DNA of 64,000 nt from Achromobacter xylosoxidans (GCF_002192695.1 NZ_MTLG01000067.1:1-64000); one strand, 5' to 3'. Counted from the stretch's first letter, positions 8,733-18,199 are shown. Program-made: numbers and translations. Notes: a model not told the origin generated them from the letters alone.

Positions 8733-9176
8733 ATGAAAACCGCCGCAATTACCTCCTCTCGGGACGCAGCCTGGCTGCAACTGCGCATGGCGCTCTGGCC
8801 TGACGCGTCAGCGGCCGAGCATCAGGAAGACATGGAGGATCAGGTTTGCGAGCCGGACCGGTACGCCCAGTTCCTGGTGCGCGCCGACGACGGGCTGGCG
8901 ATTGGCCTGGCCGAAGCTTCCATCAGGACGGACTACGTCAATGGCACCGACTCCAGTCCCGTGGCGTTCCTGGAAGGTCTGTATGTCATGCCCGAAGCCA
9001 GGCGGCGGGGCGCGGCCAGGGCCTTGATCGACGCCGTCCGGGCATGGGCGCGGGACAGGGGCTGCAAAGAGCTGGCCTCGGATACGGCGCTGGACAACGT
9101 CGTGAGCCAGGCTGCGCATTCGCGTCTGGGATTCAATGAGACGGAACGGGTCGTCTATTTCAACATGTCGATCTGA
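8733..9176 (+). CDS. AAC(6')-type aminoglycoside N-acetyltransferase (GNAT)
   Basis: A 147-residue GNAT acetyltransferase close in length and motifs to the AAC(6')-Ic/Iz subgroup: WLQLRMALWP at the start, then DYVNGTDSSPVAFLEGLYV, the acetyl-CoA loop EARRRGAARALI and the ending RLGFNETERVVYF. Members acetylate the 6'-amine of kanamycin, tobramycin or amikacin with acetyl-CoA. It stands alone with a short leader and no integron or IS nearby, which points to an intrinsic chromosomal gene. Resistance depends on expression, which cannot be judged here. Confidence 0.82.
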   Translation: MKTAAITSSRDAAWLQLRMALWPDASAAEHQEDMEDQVCEPDRYAQFLVRADDGLAIGLAEASIRTDYVNGTDSSPVAFLEGLYVMPEARRRGAARALIDAVRAWARDRGCKELASDTALDNVVSQAAHSRLGFNETERVVYFNMSI

Positions 9177-9274
9177 GACGCCAACGCCGGCTTCGCATTG
9201 CGAGTAAGGTATGGGCTGGAGGCCCTGATTTTCTGGCACGTTGGCCTGTGCCCTCCAACGGGAACCCAAACACC

Positions 9275-9526
9275 ATGAAGATATTTCGTCCGGCGCTGCG
9301 GACCGTCCTTGCAGCGATCGCATGCACCTTGATCGCCGCCTGCGCGGATAAACCTCCCCAGCAAACCGAGCTGGACTATCGCAGCCGCGCGCCTTCCACG
9401 GGGCAGGGCAAGAGCGATACCCCTGGCTCCTCGGATCAACGCTTGACCATACAATCCGGCGAAGGGGAGCGCTTGAACCTGCCCTGGTTCGTCCGAGATA
9501 CGCAGGACTGGATCAACAGCAACTGA
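9275..9526 (+). CDS. small predicted lipoprotein
   Basis: An 83-residue protein of unknown function. The first 25 residues form a lipoprotein signal: positive start MKIFRPALR, hydrophobic core and lipobox LIAAC with Cys25. Asp at +3 rather than +2 gives no clear sorting prediction. The rest is polar and likely disordered (Ser, Gly, Gln rich), ending DTQDWINSN. An ATG nine codons upstream (9248) is less likely because it would place polar residues before the signal. It ends three bases before the next exported protein and may be co-transcribed with it. Confidence 0.65.
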   Translation: MKIFRPALRTVLAAIACTLIAACADKPPQQTELDYRSRAPSTGQGKSDTPGSSDQRLTIQSGEGERLNLPWFVRDTQDWINSN

Positions 9527-9529
9527 CAC

Positions 9530-10198
9530 ATGACCAAGCCCATGACCATGCGACGGATTTTCCTGGCGCTTGCCACGCTCGCCGTGTCGCCCGCCATCAA
9601 CGCCCAGGCATCTTCCAAGCCTGTCGCCTGGACCCCGCCGGGTCCGACCGCATGCAGCTTCGCTGGATGGACCACCGACCAGAAACCCGTCATCCAGGTG
9701 CGCGCGGCTGCGGCCGCCCAGGCAGCAGTGGTGGGCACCCTGCCGACGACTCGCGGCGACGGCGCCGATCCCAACATCGACTACTACAGCGTGACCTTCG
9801 ACGTGACCGAGGCGCGCGACGGCTGGCTCAAGATCAGGAACGCCAGCGATGACAAGACCGGCGACGAACAGAGCAAGCCGCGACCCGTGTATCGGGGCGG
9901 GGGCTGGATCGAAGCCGGGGACGCCCAGGTCGGCATCCAGTCTGCGCGGGGCTACGCCCGTCCGGATGCCGGCAGCGAGCGGCTGCTGGATCTGGGCGGC
10001 GACTGGCTGACCGAGCGGGCCACGCTGCGCGGCATCGCCGCCTGCGAGGGTGAATGGCTGTTGCTGGACTACGAAATGCGCAATAGCGACACGTTCGAGC
10101 CGCTGGCGCCCAAGGACCGCACGCGGGGGCGGGCGTGGTTTCGCGGCATCTGCTCGTCATCGGAGACGACCTGCGACATGCGGTCGGTCGACAAGTAG
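9530..10198 (+). CDS. exported SH3-like domain protein of unknown function
   Basis: A 222-residue protein with a Sec signal (RRIFLALATLAVSPAINAQA; cleavage likely after NAQA). Residues 45-130 have the spacing of a bacterial SH3-like domain (VIQVRAAAAAQAAVVGTLP, then DGWLKI). Four to six cysteines in the mature part could form disulfides, e.g. ACSF, AACEGEW and a CSSSETTC pair near the end. Such domains often bind peptides in the periplasm. Function not recognised. Confidence 0.65.
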   Translation: MTKPMTMRRIFLALATLAVSPAINAQASSKPVAWTPPGPTACSFAGWTTDQKPVIQVRAAAAAQAAVVGTLPTTRGDGADPNIDYYSVTFDVTEARDGWLKIRNASDDKTGDEQSKPRPVYRGGGWIEAGDAQVGIQSARGYARPDAGSERLLDLGGDWLTERATLRGIAACEGEWLLLDYEMRNSDTFEPLAPKDRTRGRAWFRGICSSSETTCDMRSVDK

Positions 10199-10220
10199 GG
10201 CGCGAATCCAGTTTATTGAC

Positions 10221-10240
10221 ATATCGGGAAATCCCGATAT
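10221..10240. promoter_or_regulatory. ArsR-family operator 1 (palindrome)
   Basis: A perfect inverted repeat, ATATCGGGA-AA-TCCCGATAT, ends nine bases before the start codon of the ArsR-family gene. An almost identical copy lies ahead of the reductase gene at 10568-10587. Position and pairing suggest autoregulation. Confidence 0.8.
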
Positions 10241-10249
10241 TATGGCGGC

Positions 10250-10552
10250 ATGGATCTGCTCGAAATATTCAAAGCCCTCTCCAACCGTACCCGCCTTGAG
10301 ATCCTCAAAGGACTGAAGGACCCCGCAAAGAACTTCCCGCCGCAGGACGAAGGCGACGTTCATACGGTGGGCGTCTGCGTCAGCAGCATCCAGGAAGGCG
10401 TGGGGCTGTCGCAGTCCACGGTGTCCGACTATCTGGCGACGCTGCAACGCGCGGGCCTGGTGGAAGCCAGGCGCATCGGGCAGTGGACCTATTACAAACG
10501 GAACGAAGCAACCATCAGCGCTCTGGCCTCGATCATCGGGAAAGAGCTGTAG
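10250..10552 (+). CDS. ArsR-family winged-helix regulator
   Basis: A 100-residue winged helix-turn-helix protein: dimer helix with LSNRTRLEILKGL, recognition helix LSQSTVSDYLATLQRAGLV, wing GQWTYYKRNE. There is no CxC metal site of ArsR/SmtB. A single cysteine sits in GVCVSSIQEGVGLS, directly before the recognition helix, which could make it a thiol or electrophile sensor (inference). Palindromes precede both this gene and the reductase gene, so it most likely represses both. Confidence 0.85.
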   Translation: MDLLEIFKALSNRTRLEILKGLKDPAKNFPPQDEGDVHTVGVCVSSIQEGVGLSQSTVSDYLATLQRAGLVEARRIGQWTYYKRNEATISALASIIGKEL

Positions 10553-10567
10553 TTTTTTTGCCGGCAT

Positions 10568-10587
10568 ATATCGGTATTTCCCGATAT
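10568..10587. promoter_or_regulatory. ArsR-family operator 2
   Basis: ATATCGG-TATTT-CCCGATAT repeats operator 1 with changes only at the centre. It lies 27 bases ahead of the reductase start, where a repressor would block transcription. Confidence 0.75.
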
Positions 10588-10614
10588 CCCTATTTCTAGA
10601 ATTAAGGAAAAAGC

Positions 10615-11655
10615 ATGCAAGCGATGACACTCCAATCATTCGGCGGCCCGGAATCGTTCGAACTTCGCGACCTGCCCAAGCCTGTGCCGCAGGCGGGACA
10701 AGTCCTGGTCCGGGTACACGCAACCTCGATCAATCCCCTGGATTATCAGGTCCGGCGCGGCGATTATTCCGACCTGGTGCCGCTGCCGGCCGTTACCGGG
10801 CACGACGTCTCGGGCGTGGTAGAAGCCGTCGGGCCGGGCGTGACGACTTTCGTTCCTGGCGACGAAGTCTGGTACACCCCGCAGATCTTCGACGGGCCGG
10901 GCAGCTATGCCGAATACCACGTCGCCGCGCAGGGCATCGTCGGGAAGAAGCCGCCCGCGCTCAGCCATCTTGAGGCGGCCAGCCTGAGCCTGGTGGGCGG
11001 CACGGCTTGGGAAGCGCTGGTCGTGCGTGCGGGGCTGAGAGTCGGGGAAAGCGTCCTGGTGCACGGCGGCGCGGGCGGCGTCGGCCATGTGGCGATCCAG
11101 CTGGCCAAGGCCATCGGAGCACAGGTGTACACGACCGTGCGCGCCGCCAACGCCGAGTTCGCGCGCAGCATGGGCGCCGACGTGGTCATCGACTACGAAC
11201 AGGAAGACTACGTCGACGCCGTCATGCGGGAGACGGGCGGGCGCGGCGTCGACGTCGTGTTCGACACCATCGGCGGCAACACGCTGGCGCGCAGCGCCGA
11301 TGCGCTCGCGCAATTGGGGCGGGTCGTCTCGATCGTGGACATCGCCCAGCCGCAAAACCTGATCCAGGCCTGGGGCAAGAACGCGAGTTACCACTTCGTG
11401 TTCACGCGGCAGAACCGCGGCAAGCTCGACGAATTGAGCGCATTGGTGGCGCGTGGCCAGTTGCGGCCGCACGTGGGCGCCGTCTACGCGCTTGCCGACA
11501 TTCCGCTCGCCCATGCGCGGCTGGAGAGTCCCAACCACGGGGTGCGGGGAAAGATCGCGATTGCGGTCGGGCCATTGGCCGAAGTGAAATCGTCAACGCC
11601 TGGTTTCCACCCCAGCCAGGCAATGCTTCATCCTTTTGGGGGAGGAAAAAGGTAG
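10615..11655 (+). CDS. zinc-independent quinone reductase/MDR alcohol dehydrogenase-like enzyme
   Basis: A 346-residue medium-chain reductase. The N-terminal catalytic domain ([27 protein letters not shown]) lacks the structural zinc cysteines, and the Rossmann motif [16 protein letters not shown] binds NADPH; this is the quinone oxidoreductase branch. Such enzymes reduce quinones or enones. It is controlled by the ArsR-family protein next door through a shared operator. The last 25 or so residues ([13 protein letters not shown] onward) extend past the usual end, and the lower-GC STAND gene begins 81 bases later, so this tail may have been reshaped by insertion. Confidence 0.85.
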   Translation: MQAMTLQSFGGPESFELRDLPKPVPQAGQVLVRVHATSINPLDYQVRRGDYSDLVPLPAVTGHDVSGVVEAVGPGVTTFVPGDEVWYTPQIFDGPGSYAEYHVAAQGIVGKKPPALSHLEAASLSLVGGTAWEALVVRAGLRVGESVLVHGGAGGVGHVAIQLAKAIGAQVYTTVRAANAEFARSMGADVVIDYEQEDYVDAVMRETGGRGVDVVFDTIGGNTLARSADALAQLGRVVSIVDIAQPQNLIQAWGKNASYHFVFTRQNRGKLDELSALVARGQLRPHVGAVYALADIPLAHARLESPNHGVRGKIAIAVGPLAEVKSSTPGFHPSQAMLHPFGGGKR

Positions 11656-11736
11656 CAGGCGGAATCCGCGGTGACTTGACAGCGTGCAGCCAGGTTTGTG
11701 AAGCTCGCCCTAAGTCAACCTTGACGCGTCGTCCAA

Positions 11737-14568
11737 ATGTGTCCAGCGCCTTCACATACCCTGCCAAGCCGCTTAAGGAACTTGCCGTTTGTGGGGCGGG
11801 AGGGCGAGTTGCAGGTGTTCGAGAACCTGCTCTGGCCCGCCATGCCAAACATGGATTACCAGGTTCTATCCATGTACGGTGTCGGGGGGCAGGGCAAGAC
11901 CACGTTGCTGGACCGTTTTGCGCGGCGGCTTTCGGACCCGGATTGTTCTACACGTCCGCTGGTGCGCCTGGACATGGCGATCACGAGCCATCGCGACGCT
12001 GTTGAGGGACTGTTCACGGTTCGAAACCAGTTGCGTGCAGCGAAGGTGGCAACGCACGCCTTCGACATGGCGTTTGCTCGCCACTTCGCGTTGACCCGGC
12101 CGGGCCGGGATCCGACCAAGGACTACCCAGAGCTATTCCGCTTCAAGGAAGACAGTATCTTCGGTGAGCTGGTCGACATCGGGGTGGAAGCAGCCGATTA
12201 CATGCCAGGCGCAGGGTTGGCGGTGTCACTGCTCGCTCGGCTGTCGAACAAGGTATCAGCTTGGTACCGAACCCGGGGCGTGGACGTCCTGGAGCAGCTC
12301 AATGAGATCGGCGCGCAGAAAGTGGCGGATTCCTTGCCGATGTTCCTGGGCTATGACATTGCCGCCTTCTTGCGTGATCACCCGCAGCGCAGGCCAGTGC
12401 TCATTTTTGACACCTACGAGGCATTGTGGCGCGATCGTCCGGCGGGCGGCGCCATCTCCGATCTGGGTGGAGACAACTGGCTGCGCCGCCTTGCAGAGGA
12501 AGCGAAGGGCTGTCTCTTTGTCATTGCAGGCAGGCGACGGATTGCATGGAAGGATATTGATCCTACATGGGCGCCATGGATCGTCAGCCTGCCCCTGGAT
12601 GCCCTGGGTCGGGGCGCAGTTGATGCCATGCTGGATGCAGGACGGATCGATGCTTCCGATGTCCGGAAGGCATTGAAAGACGCGGCAGAGGGCCATCCTC
12701 TGTCGCTTGCCGTCGGAATCCGGTACTGCCAGATGCGTCAGCTGGCGGGCGCGGCCGTCACGGCGCCGGATGTTCCACGCACTCACCGCGAGATCCTGGA
12801 CCGGTTCTTCGATCACCTGGAGCCAGGGATGCGAAACGTGTTGCGCACGCTTGCGGTGCCAACACACATCAGAAGGGAGCTCTGGGAGTTCCTCATCTCG
12901 CAGAGGATGCCTGCATTTGCCGGTTACCTGGCAAGCGACGTATTTCAGGAAGTCATATTCCGGCAGGCATCGCCTGACGTGTACGACATGCACGAAAAGG
13001 TTCGCGATCATCTCATTGCGGATCTCGAAGCAAGGGATCAATCTCATCTCGATAGCGCGCGTCTGGCGGTGTTCGACTTTTACGACAGGGCGTCGTCCGC
13101 GGATGCGGCCAAAAGAGAGGGGGCGCATGTGCCGGATCTCAGCCTGTCGCTGAAGTCGCGGGATGAATGCCTCGCAGAGGCCGCGATGCAGGTGCGCCTG
13201 GCCTCGCCGAGAAAATTTGTCCAATGGTGCCTGGAACGCTTCAACGCCAGAGGCTCGGGCTCAAATCTACGCCGCGGTCTCCTGGAGCAGGCATTCGAGT
13301 TGATAGGCGCGGTCGACTCGGACTCGCTAGGACATGCCGCGAAGCTTGCTCACCTGAGATTGCGCTCGGATCCCTGGTCCGCGGACGGCATCAACCTGCT
13401 TCAAGGCGTCGTTGACATGGTGCCCGAGGAACCCGCCGGCGCTGAGCTTCTACAGGATCTCCGAAATTCGGCTTTCAACCTGATACGCGCCAATCCTTCA
13501 GCTGTTCCGCCCAGGCTGCTACAAATTGTCTGCGCACATCCCTCTGCAAGAGAATCGGCTTGGTGGCCATGCCTCGAAATCGAAGAAGCGCTTCTGCGAG
13601 ACGATGTCGGCAGTGCAATGCATTTCACCAAAAGTTGGCTCGTTGAGCAGACGAAGCCCATCATTCAAGACGAACTATTCGTTGTTCTTCGTGCCATCGC
13701 TGTAGCGAGCGACAGGGATGCATGCTCGACCTTGTGCAGGGAACTGGCGTCCCAAGAGAGAGATTGGTCATGGTCGGCGTATCTCGCCCGCATAGTGGAT
13801 TCATTCAATCTTCTCGGGGCGCCTGCCTTAAGTATCTTGGCCGCCGAAACCGGGATGGGGGCGTCAGGGCAGCAGGCTCTCAGCGAACAGATTCTCGCAA
13901 GCAAGTTCTGGTCGCCATATCATCAGGTCATTCTGGGACTGGTGGAGTCGTACCTCCGTTGCGGCGACAAGGTTTCAGCCTTGGGGATCCTCGACTTTCC
14001 AAGAATCAATCGCATGCTTGCAGATTTTGCGGAGAAGTCCAATGAACTGCCGCCTACCTCGGCATACACAAGCATAGAGACGGAAACCTGGCGAAAATTG
14101 GCCGACGCCATTGAAGCAACCCATGGTCTGCAGGGATTCTGCGAGGGCTACGTCGGCGCAGCGCTAGCCGTCGACCATCCCGCGATGGCGATGATGTCCG
14201 CGTCGGTTCGCGAGCGCATTCGGTTGACGCTCAAGCGTCTGGACGATCAGCTCGGTGGTCAACCCACCTACGCAACCAACCGCAAGAAGCGATTGGAATT
14301 CGTAGTCAGCGACCGGGGCGAGGTCATGTGGTTCAAGAATGATCCTCTCTTCTGCTGGCGCTGTGTGGATTCGGTCAAATTCTCCCATGGCGACAGGATC
14401 CTGTTCCGTGATGCCAGGGAGGGAAAGAGCAGAGAGTTCGGTATGGTCCTGCGCGAGCCATTGGCGGATTTGATCGCTGAAGGCGCTGTGATCCTGGTCG
14501 TTGATTGCGATGATGACGGCAAGCCTGTGGAAGGTCGTTACATCGAGCACTACGGAGCGCCGAACTAG
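11737..14568 (+). CDS. STAND-class NTPase, NLR-like, candidate defence protein
   Basis: A 943-residue protein with the layout of STAND (NB-ARC/NACHT-like) signal NTPases. After a short start comes PFVGREGEL and a P-loop GVGGQGKTT with Lys54, a Walker B VLIFDTYEAL with Asp225, an arginine-rich sensor strand FVIAGRRRI near 261-269, and GHPLSLA at 319-325, the counterpart of the GxPL motif. A winged-helix region follows (about 340-440), then a long helical region of probable repeats (450-850) as sensor, and a beta-rich C-terminal segment (860-943). No nuclease, TIR or protease motif is seen. Codons are more varied and GC lower than in the neighbours (some stretches near half G+C), which suggests transfer. 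Bacterial STAND proteins often act in antiphage defence; here that is inference. No clear ribosome site precedes ATG 11737. Confidence 0.8.
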   Translation: MCPAPSHTLPSRLRNLPFVGREGELQVFENLLWPAMPNMDYQVLSMYGVGGQGKTTLLDRFARRLSDPDCSTRPLVRLDMAITSHRDAVEGLFTVRNQLRAAKVATHAFDMAFARHFALTRPGRDPTKDYPELFRFKEDSIFGELVDIGVEAADYMPGAGLAVSLLARLSNKVSAWYRTRGVDVLEQLNEIGAQKVADSLPMFLGYDIAAFLRDHPQRRPVLIFDTYEALWRDRPAGGAISDLGGDNWLRRLAEEAKGCLFVIAGRRRIAWKDIDPTWAPWIVSLPLDALGRGAVDAMLDAGRIDASDVRKALKDAAEGHPLSLAVGIRYCQMRQLAGAAVTAPDVPRTHREILDRFFDHLEPGMRNVLRTLAVPTHIRRELWEFLISQRMPAFAGYLASDVFQEVIFRQASPDVYDMHEKVRDHLIADLEARDQSHLDSARLAVFDFYDRASSADAAKREGAHVPDLSLSLKSRDECLAEAAMQVRLASPRKFVQWCLERFNARGSGSNLRRGLLEQAFELIGAVDSDSLGHAAKLAHLRLRSDPWSADGINLLQGVVDMVPEEPAGAELLQDLRNSAFNLIRANPSAVPPRLLQIVCAHPSARESAWWPCLEIEEALLRDDVGSAMHFTKSWLVEQTKPIIQDELFVVLRAIAVASDRDACSTLCRELASQERDWSWSAYLARIVDSFNLLGAPALSILAAETGMGASGQQALSEQILASKFWSPYHQVILGLVESYLRCGDKVSALGILDFPRINRMLADFAEKSNELPPTSAYTSIETETWRKLADAIEATHGLQGFCEGYVGAALAVDHPAMAMMSASVRERIRLTLKRLDDQLGGQPTYATNRKKRLEFVVSDRGEVMWFKNDPLFCWRCVDSVKFSHGDRILFRDAREGKSREFGMVLREPLADLIAEGAVILVVDCDDDGKPVEGRYIEHYGAPN

Positions 14569-14616
14569 GGGAGATGCCGAGGTCGATGCGTCAAGCGCAT
14601 TGGCGTCGCGTGTCGC

Positions 14617-17019
14617 CTACCAGTTGACGCGCGCCGTCAGCGTGATGTTGCGTTCATCGCCATAGAAGCAGGTGCCCGGGCAGGCGGCCACATAGGTCTT
14701 GTTGGCCAGGTTCTTCACGTTCAGGGCAAACTGCCACTTGTCCCATTGATAGCGCAGCGCGGCATCGTAGGTGGTGTACGACGGCACCGGCAGGTCATAG
14801 ATCTCCTGGCGGCCCACGTAGCGCACGCCGACGCCCGCGCTCAGGCCCGGCACGGAAGCAAACCGGTAGTCCATCCAGAGCGAGGCCATGTTGCGCGGGA
14901 CCGAAGCGGGCCGCGAGCCTTCATTGCCCAGATTGCTCTTGGTGACGCGCGCATCCGTCGTTGCCAGCGCGGCCACCAGGTCCAGCTGGCGGTTCAGGCT
15001 GGCCCGGGCCTCGATCTCGGCGCCTTTCGAGCGCACTTCGCCGGTCTGGACCAGGAAGCCCGCGTGGGCGGGATCGCTGGTCAGGACATTGCGTTGCGTG
15101 ATTTCGTAGAGCGCCACGGTGATGGACGCGTCCACGCCCTTGGGTTCGTACTTCAGGCCGATCTCGTGCTGTACGCCCGTGGTGGGCTTGAAGGGATTGG
15201 CGTTGAAGTCCAGGCCCGGCGTGGGCTGGAAGGACTTGCTGTAGCTGTAGTAAGGGGCCAGGCCGTTGTCGAACAGATACATCAGGCCGGCGCGCGGCGT
15301 GAAGGCATGCGAGCTCTGTTCACCCGTACCCGGCCTGGTGTCCGTGCGGACCGAGTCGTAGCGGCCGCCCAGCAGCACGATCCAGCGGTCCTGGAACTTG
15401 ATCTGGTCTTGCGCATAGAACCCTAGCTGGCGCATGCTGTTTTCGGAATAGTTGGGGGCGCCGAGCGTCGGTCGGGCGCCATAGACGGGGTTGTACAGAT
15501 CGATCGGCGCGATGCTGCCGAATTCCTGGGAACGCGTGAACTCGCTCTTGCTCCAGTCGATGCCGAACAGCAGCGTGTGTTCGACGTCGCCGTGGCGCAG
15601 CTTGCCCAGCAGCTGGTTGTCCACGGCGAGTCCCTTGTCGGTGTCATACCGGGTAATCGCATAGCGATTGCCCAAGGCTGGGGTAGCCGGGTTCACGCGC
15701 GCGCTTACTGCGGCGTACTGGTTGTCGGCCTTGTGTTCGTAGGCCAGCAGATTCTGCTTCACCTGCCAGTCGTCGTTCAGCCTGTGTTCCAACAGGTAGC
15801 CCAGGGTCGTGCCCTTCACGACATAACGGTCGAAGCCGGGCTCGCCGACGAAGCGTGAGCGCGATATGGGGCCGTTGGGATTGGATAGCAGCGTGCCTTC
15901 CAGCGGCTTGCCCGAATCGTAGGGGCTGTCGGTCCGGCTGTAGCTGGCCAGGAGCGTGATCAAGGTGGCGTCGCTGATCTGCCACTCCAGCGCGCCGGCC
16001 AGCGAGGTACGGTCATTGTTGATGTAGTCGATCATGGTGTCGCTGTCGCGCGCCAGGCCGGTGAGGCGGTAGCGCACATTTCCGTCCTCCGTCACCGGGC
16101 CGCCCAGGTCTATGGCGATCTGTTTCTTGTTCCAGCTGCCTGTCTGCAGTTCGAACTCGCGCAGGGGTTCGGCCGTGGGGCGCTTGCTGACCAGGTTGAT
16201 GATGCCGCCCGGCGCGGCCTGGCCGTACAGGATCGAGGCAGGCCCCTTGAGCAGTTCGATGCGTTCGAAGTTGTAGGGCTCGATCGCGCCGCTGAGCGAG
16301 TTGATCGGGAACTTGGTGCCATTCAGATACAGCGGGGCCGCGCCCGTGATGTTGAAGCCGCGGACCGTGAAGCGGGTGCCTATGTGCCTGAGCGCTCCGC
16401 CTTCCAGCGACATGACGCTGGCGGTGTAGCCCAGCGCCTGGTCCAGCGAGTCCGCCGCCTGCGCGACGACCTGGTCGCGCGGAATCACCGATACGGACTG
16501 GGGCGTTTCGTGCAGCGGCGTGTCGGTCTTGGTGGCGGTCGCGCTGCGATGGGCGACGAATCCTTGCACCGGGCCGGAGGCGGACTCATGGACGCCCGTG
16601 ACCGTGACCGCGGGCAAGGTTTGCGCGGACTCCTGGCCCGCCTGCCCGCCGGGCAGCGGGCGCAGTACGTAGCCGCCATTCGGCTGCAGCCGGGCCGCCA
16701 GTCCCGTGCCCGCCAGCAGCCTGGCCAGGCCCGCGGACGCCTCGAAGCTGCCTTGCAGGCCGGCACTGCGCTTGTCCGCGATATCGCTTGCCGAGTAGGA
16801 CAGCATCAATCCGCTTTCGAGCGCATAGCGGGTCAGCGCGCTTTCCAGCGTGCCGGCGGGGATCGCGTAGGTCCTGGCGCTGGCCTGGGCCTGGACGGGG
16901 TGCGCGCCGGCGCTCAAGGCCATGCCCGTCGCCGTGAGCCAGAAGGCGCGGCTTGCGGCCAGCGCCAGGGTGTTGCGTGTGATGAGGCGCGCGGCGCGCT
17001 GGTGCAGGCGGTAGTCCAT
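14617..17019 (-). CDS. TonB-dependent siderophore receptor with N-terminal signalling (STN) domain, unit 1
   Basis: An 800-residue outer-membrane receptor of the FpvA/FoxA class. It has a signal peptide (ending near HPVQAQA), an STN signalling domain at about 48-130 (YAIPAGTLESALTRYALESG), a plug from about 150 (QSVSVIPRDQV) and a 22-strand barrel ending in NITLTARVNW with the terminal aromatic. The STN domain tells the adjacent FecR when the ferric siderophore binds. It is last in the order fecI-fecR-receptor, 117 bases after fecR. The siderophore is unknown. Confidence 0.93.
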   Translation of the reverse strand: MDYRLHQRAARLITRNTLALAASRAFWLTATGMALSAGAHPVQAQASARTYAIPAGTLESALTRYALESGLMLSYSASDIADKRSAGLQGSFEASAGLARLLAGTGLAARLQPNGGYVLRPLPGGQAGQESAQTLPAVTVTGVHESASGPVQGFVAHRSATATKTDTPLHETPQSVSVIPRDQVVAQAADSLDQALGYTASVMSLEGGALRHIGTRFTVRGFNITGAAPLYLNGTKFPINSLSGAIEPYNFERIELLKGPASILYGQAAPGGIINLVSKRPTAEPLREFELQTGSWNKKQIAIDLGGPVTEDGNVRYRLTGLARDSDTMIDYINNDRTSLAGALEWQISDATLITLLASYSRTDSPYDSGKPLEGTLLSNPNGPISRSRFVGEPGFDRYVVKGTTLGYLLEHRLNDDWQVKQNLLAYEHKADNQYAAVSARVNPATPALGNRYAITRYDTDKGLAVDNQLLGKLRHGDVEHTLLFGIDWSKSEFTRSQEFGSIAPIDLYNPVYGARPTLGAPNYSENSMRQLGFYAQDQIKFQDRWIVLLGGRYDSVRTDTRPGTGEQSSHAFTPRAGLMYLFDNGLAPYYSYSKSFQPTPGLDFNANPFKPTTGVQHEIGLKYEPKGVDASITVALYEITQRNVLTSDPAHAGFLVQTGEVRSKGAEIEARASLNRQLDLVAALATTDARVTKSNLGNEGSRPASVPRNMASLWMDYRFASVPGLSAGVGVRYVGRQEIYDLPVPSYTTYDAALRYQWDKWQFALNVKNLANKTYVAACPGTCFYGDERNITLTARVNW

Positions 17020-17136
17020 GAGAGGTCTGGTTTCCGGTGAAAAGAGTGGCTTCTATTAGGTTTGCCACTTGAAAATCGGAAACCCCTCACGTTTGCCCGA
17101 AAAAAATCCAGACAGTTGGTTTTGCGCGCTGCGGCG

Positions 17137-18162
17137 CTAGGCTGCGCGCAGGCGCACGGTGATCCAATACCGCGTCAATCGGTCGACTTCAATCGGCAGC
17201 GTGCGGCGCAGCATGTCGAGCACCCGGTCGGTGTCGTCCAGCGGATAGATGCCGGAAACCTTCAGGCGGCCGGCATCGGTATCGCAGGCCAGCCGGCCGG
17301 GCACGTACCGCGCAAGTTCCGCGATGAACTCGGCCAGCGGCATGTCCTGGGCGACCAGCATGCCCACGGACCACGATGCATCGCGCGGGCCTGCCGGCCC
17401 GACGGGACTGACGGTGCCGCGGGTGAACGAGGCCTGTGCGCCTGCCTGGACAAGCCTCGGTGCGTCCGCCTGGAGATCGGTGCGGATCTCCACGGCGCCT
17501 TCGAACACCACGACGTGGCTGCGATCGGGGAATTGGCGCACGCTGTAGCGGGTGCCCAGGGCGCGCACGCGGCCCTGGGCCGTTTCCACCACGAAGGGGC
17601 GTCCGACCGGGGAGGCCGGATCGGGGGCGGTGGTGACGAGTATCTGGCCGTGCAGCAGCCGGACCAGGCGCTGCGCGCCGTCGAAGCGCACATCGATGGC
17701 GCTTCCGGTGTCCAGGTCGATGCGGCTGGAATCGGCCAGCGTGATGCCCCGGCGTTCGCCGGCATGCGTGTGATGGTCGGACTGCCAGTCCTGCCAGCCG
17801 CGCCTCAGGCCGTCGCGCGCCAGCCAGGCGCCGCCGCCGGCCAACAGGGCCAGGGCCAGCGTCTTGACGGCCCGGCGGCGCGACCGGCCGCCGCGGTCTT
17901 CATGCGCCAGCGTGCCGCGCACGAGCGGCGTGTTCAACTCTCGCAGTTGCTGGCCGAACGTCTCGATGTGCCGCCAGGCGCGCTCATGGTCGGGATGCGC
18001 CTGGCGCCAGCGCTGGCAGGCCTCGCGCGTGGCGGCGCTGGCATCGGCCGCTTGCAGCGCGACCAGCCATTCCACGGCGCGCAGGCTGACGCTGGCGGGC
18101 AGCGGCGGGCCGTCCAGCTGCGGGAACGCGGTCGGGCTCGGATCCGTGGACGAGAGGGGCAT
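17137..18162 (-). CDS. FecR-family sigma regulator, unit 1
   Basis: A 341-residue inner-membrane regulator. The cytoplasmic N-terminal DUF4880-type helix (WLVALQAADASAATREACQRW) binds the ECF sigma factor, a single membrane helix lies near residue 108 (LALALLAGGGAWLA), and the periplasmic FecR domain follows (LADSSRIDLDTGSAI; VETAQGRVRALGTRYSV), ending in a secretin-like segment that meets the receptor STN domain. It passes the iron-siderophore signal to FecI. It begins 37 bases after the sigma gene. Confidence 0.92.
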   Translation of the reverse strand: MPLSSTDPSPTAFPQLDGPPLPASVSLRAVEWLVALQAADASAATREACQRWRQAHPDHERAWRHIETFGQQLRELNTPLVRGTLAHEDRGGRSRRRAVKTLALALLAGGGAWLARDGLRRGWQDWQSDHHTHAGERRGITLADSSRIDLDTGSAIDVRFDGAQRLVRLLHGQILVTTAPDPASPVGRPFVVETAQGRVRALGTRYSVRQFPDRSHVVVFEGAVEIRTDLQADAPRLVQAGAQASFTRGTVSPVGPAGPRDASWSVGMLVAQDMPLAEFIAELARYVPGRLACDTDAGRLKVSGIYPLDDTDRVLDMLRRTLPIEVDRLTRYWITVRLRAA

Positions 18163-18199
18163 GGCGGTGTCGGTCGCGGCCGCAAGGGGAGGCCGATGC

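Noticed and set aside
11676-11730. TTGACA at 11676-11681 as -35 of the STAND gene
   Set aside because: No acceptable -10 at 16-18 bases; could not be supported.
14586-14600. Small hairpin ATGCG-TCAAG-CGCAT after the STAND gene
   Set aside because: Only five base pairs and no T-run; too weak to call a terminator.
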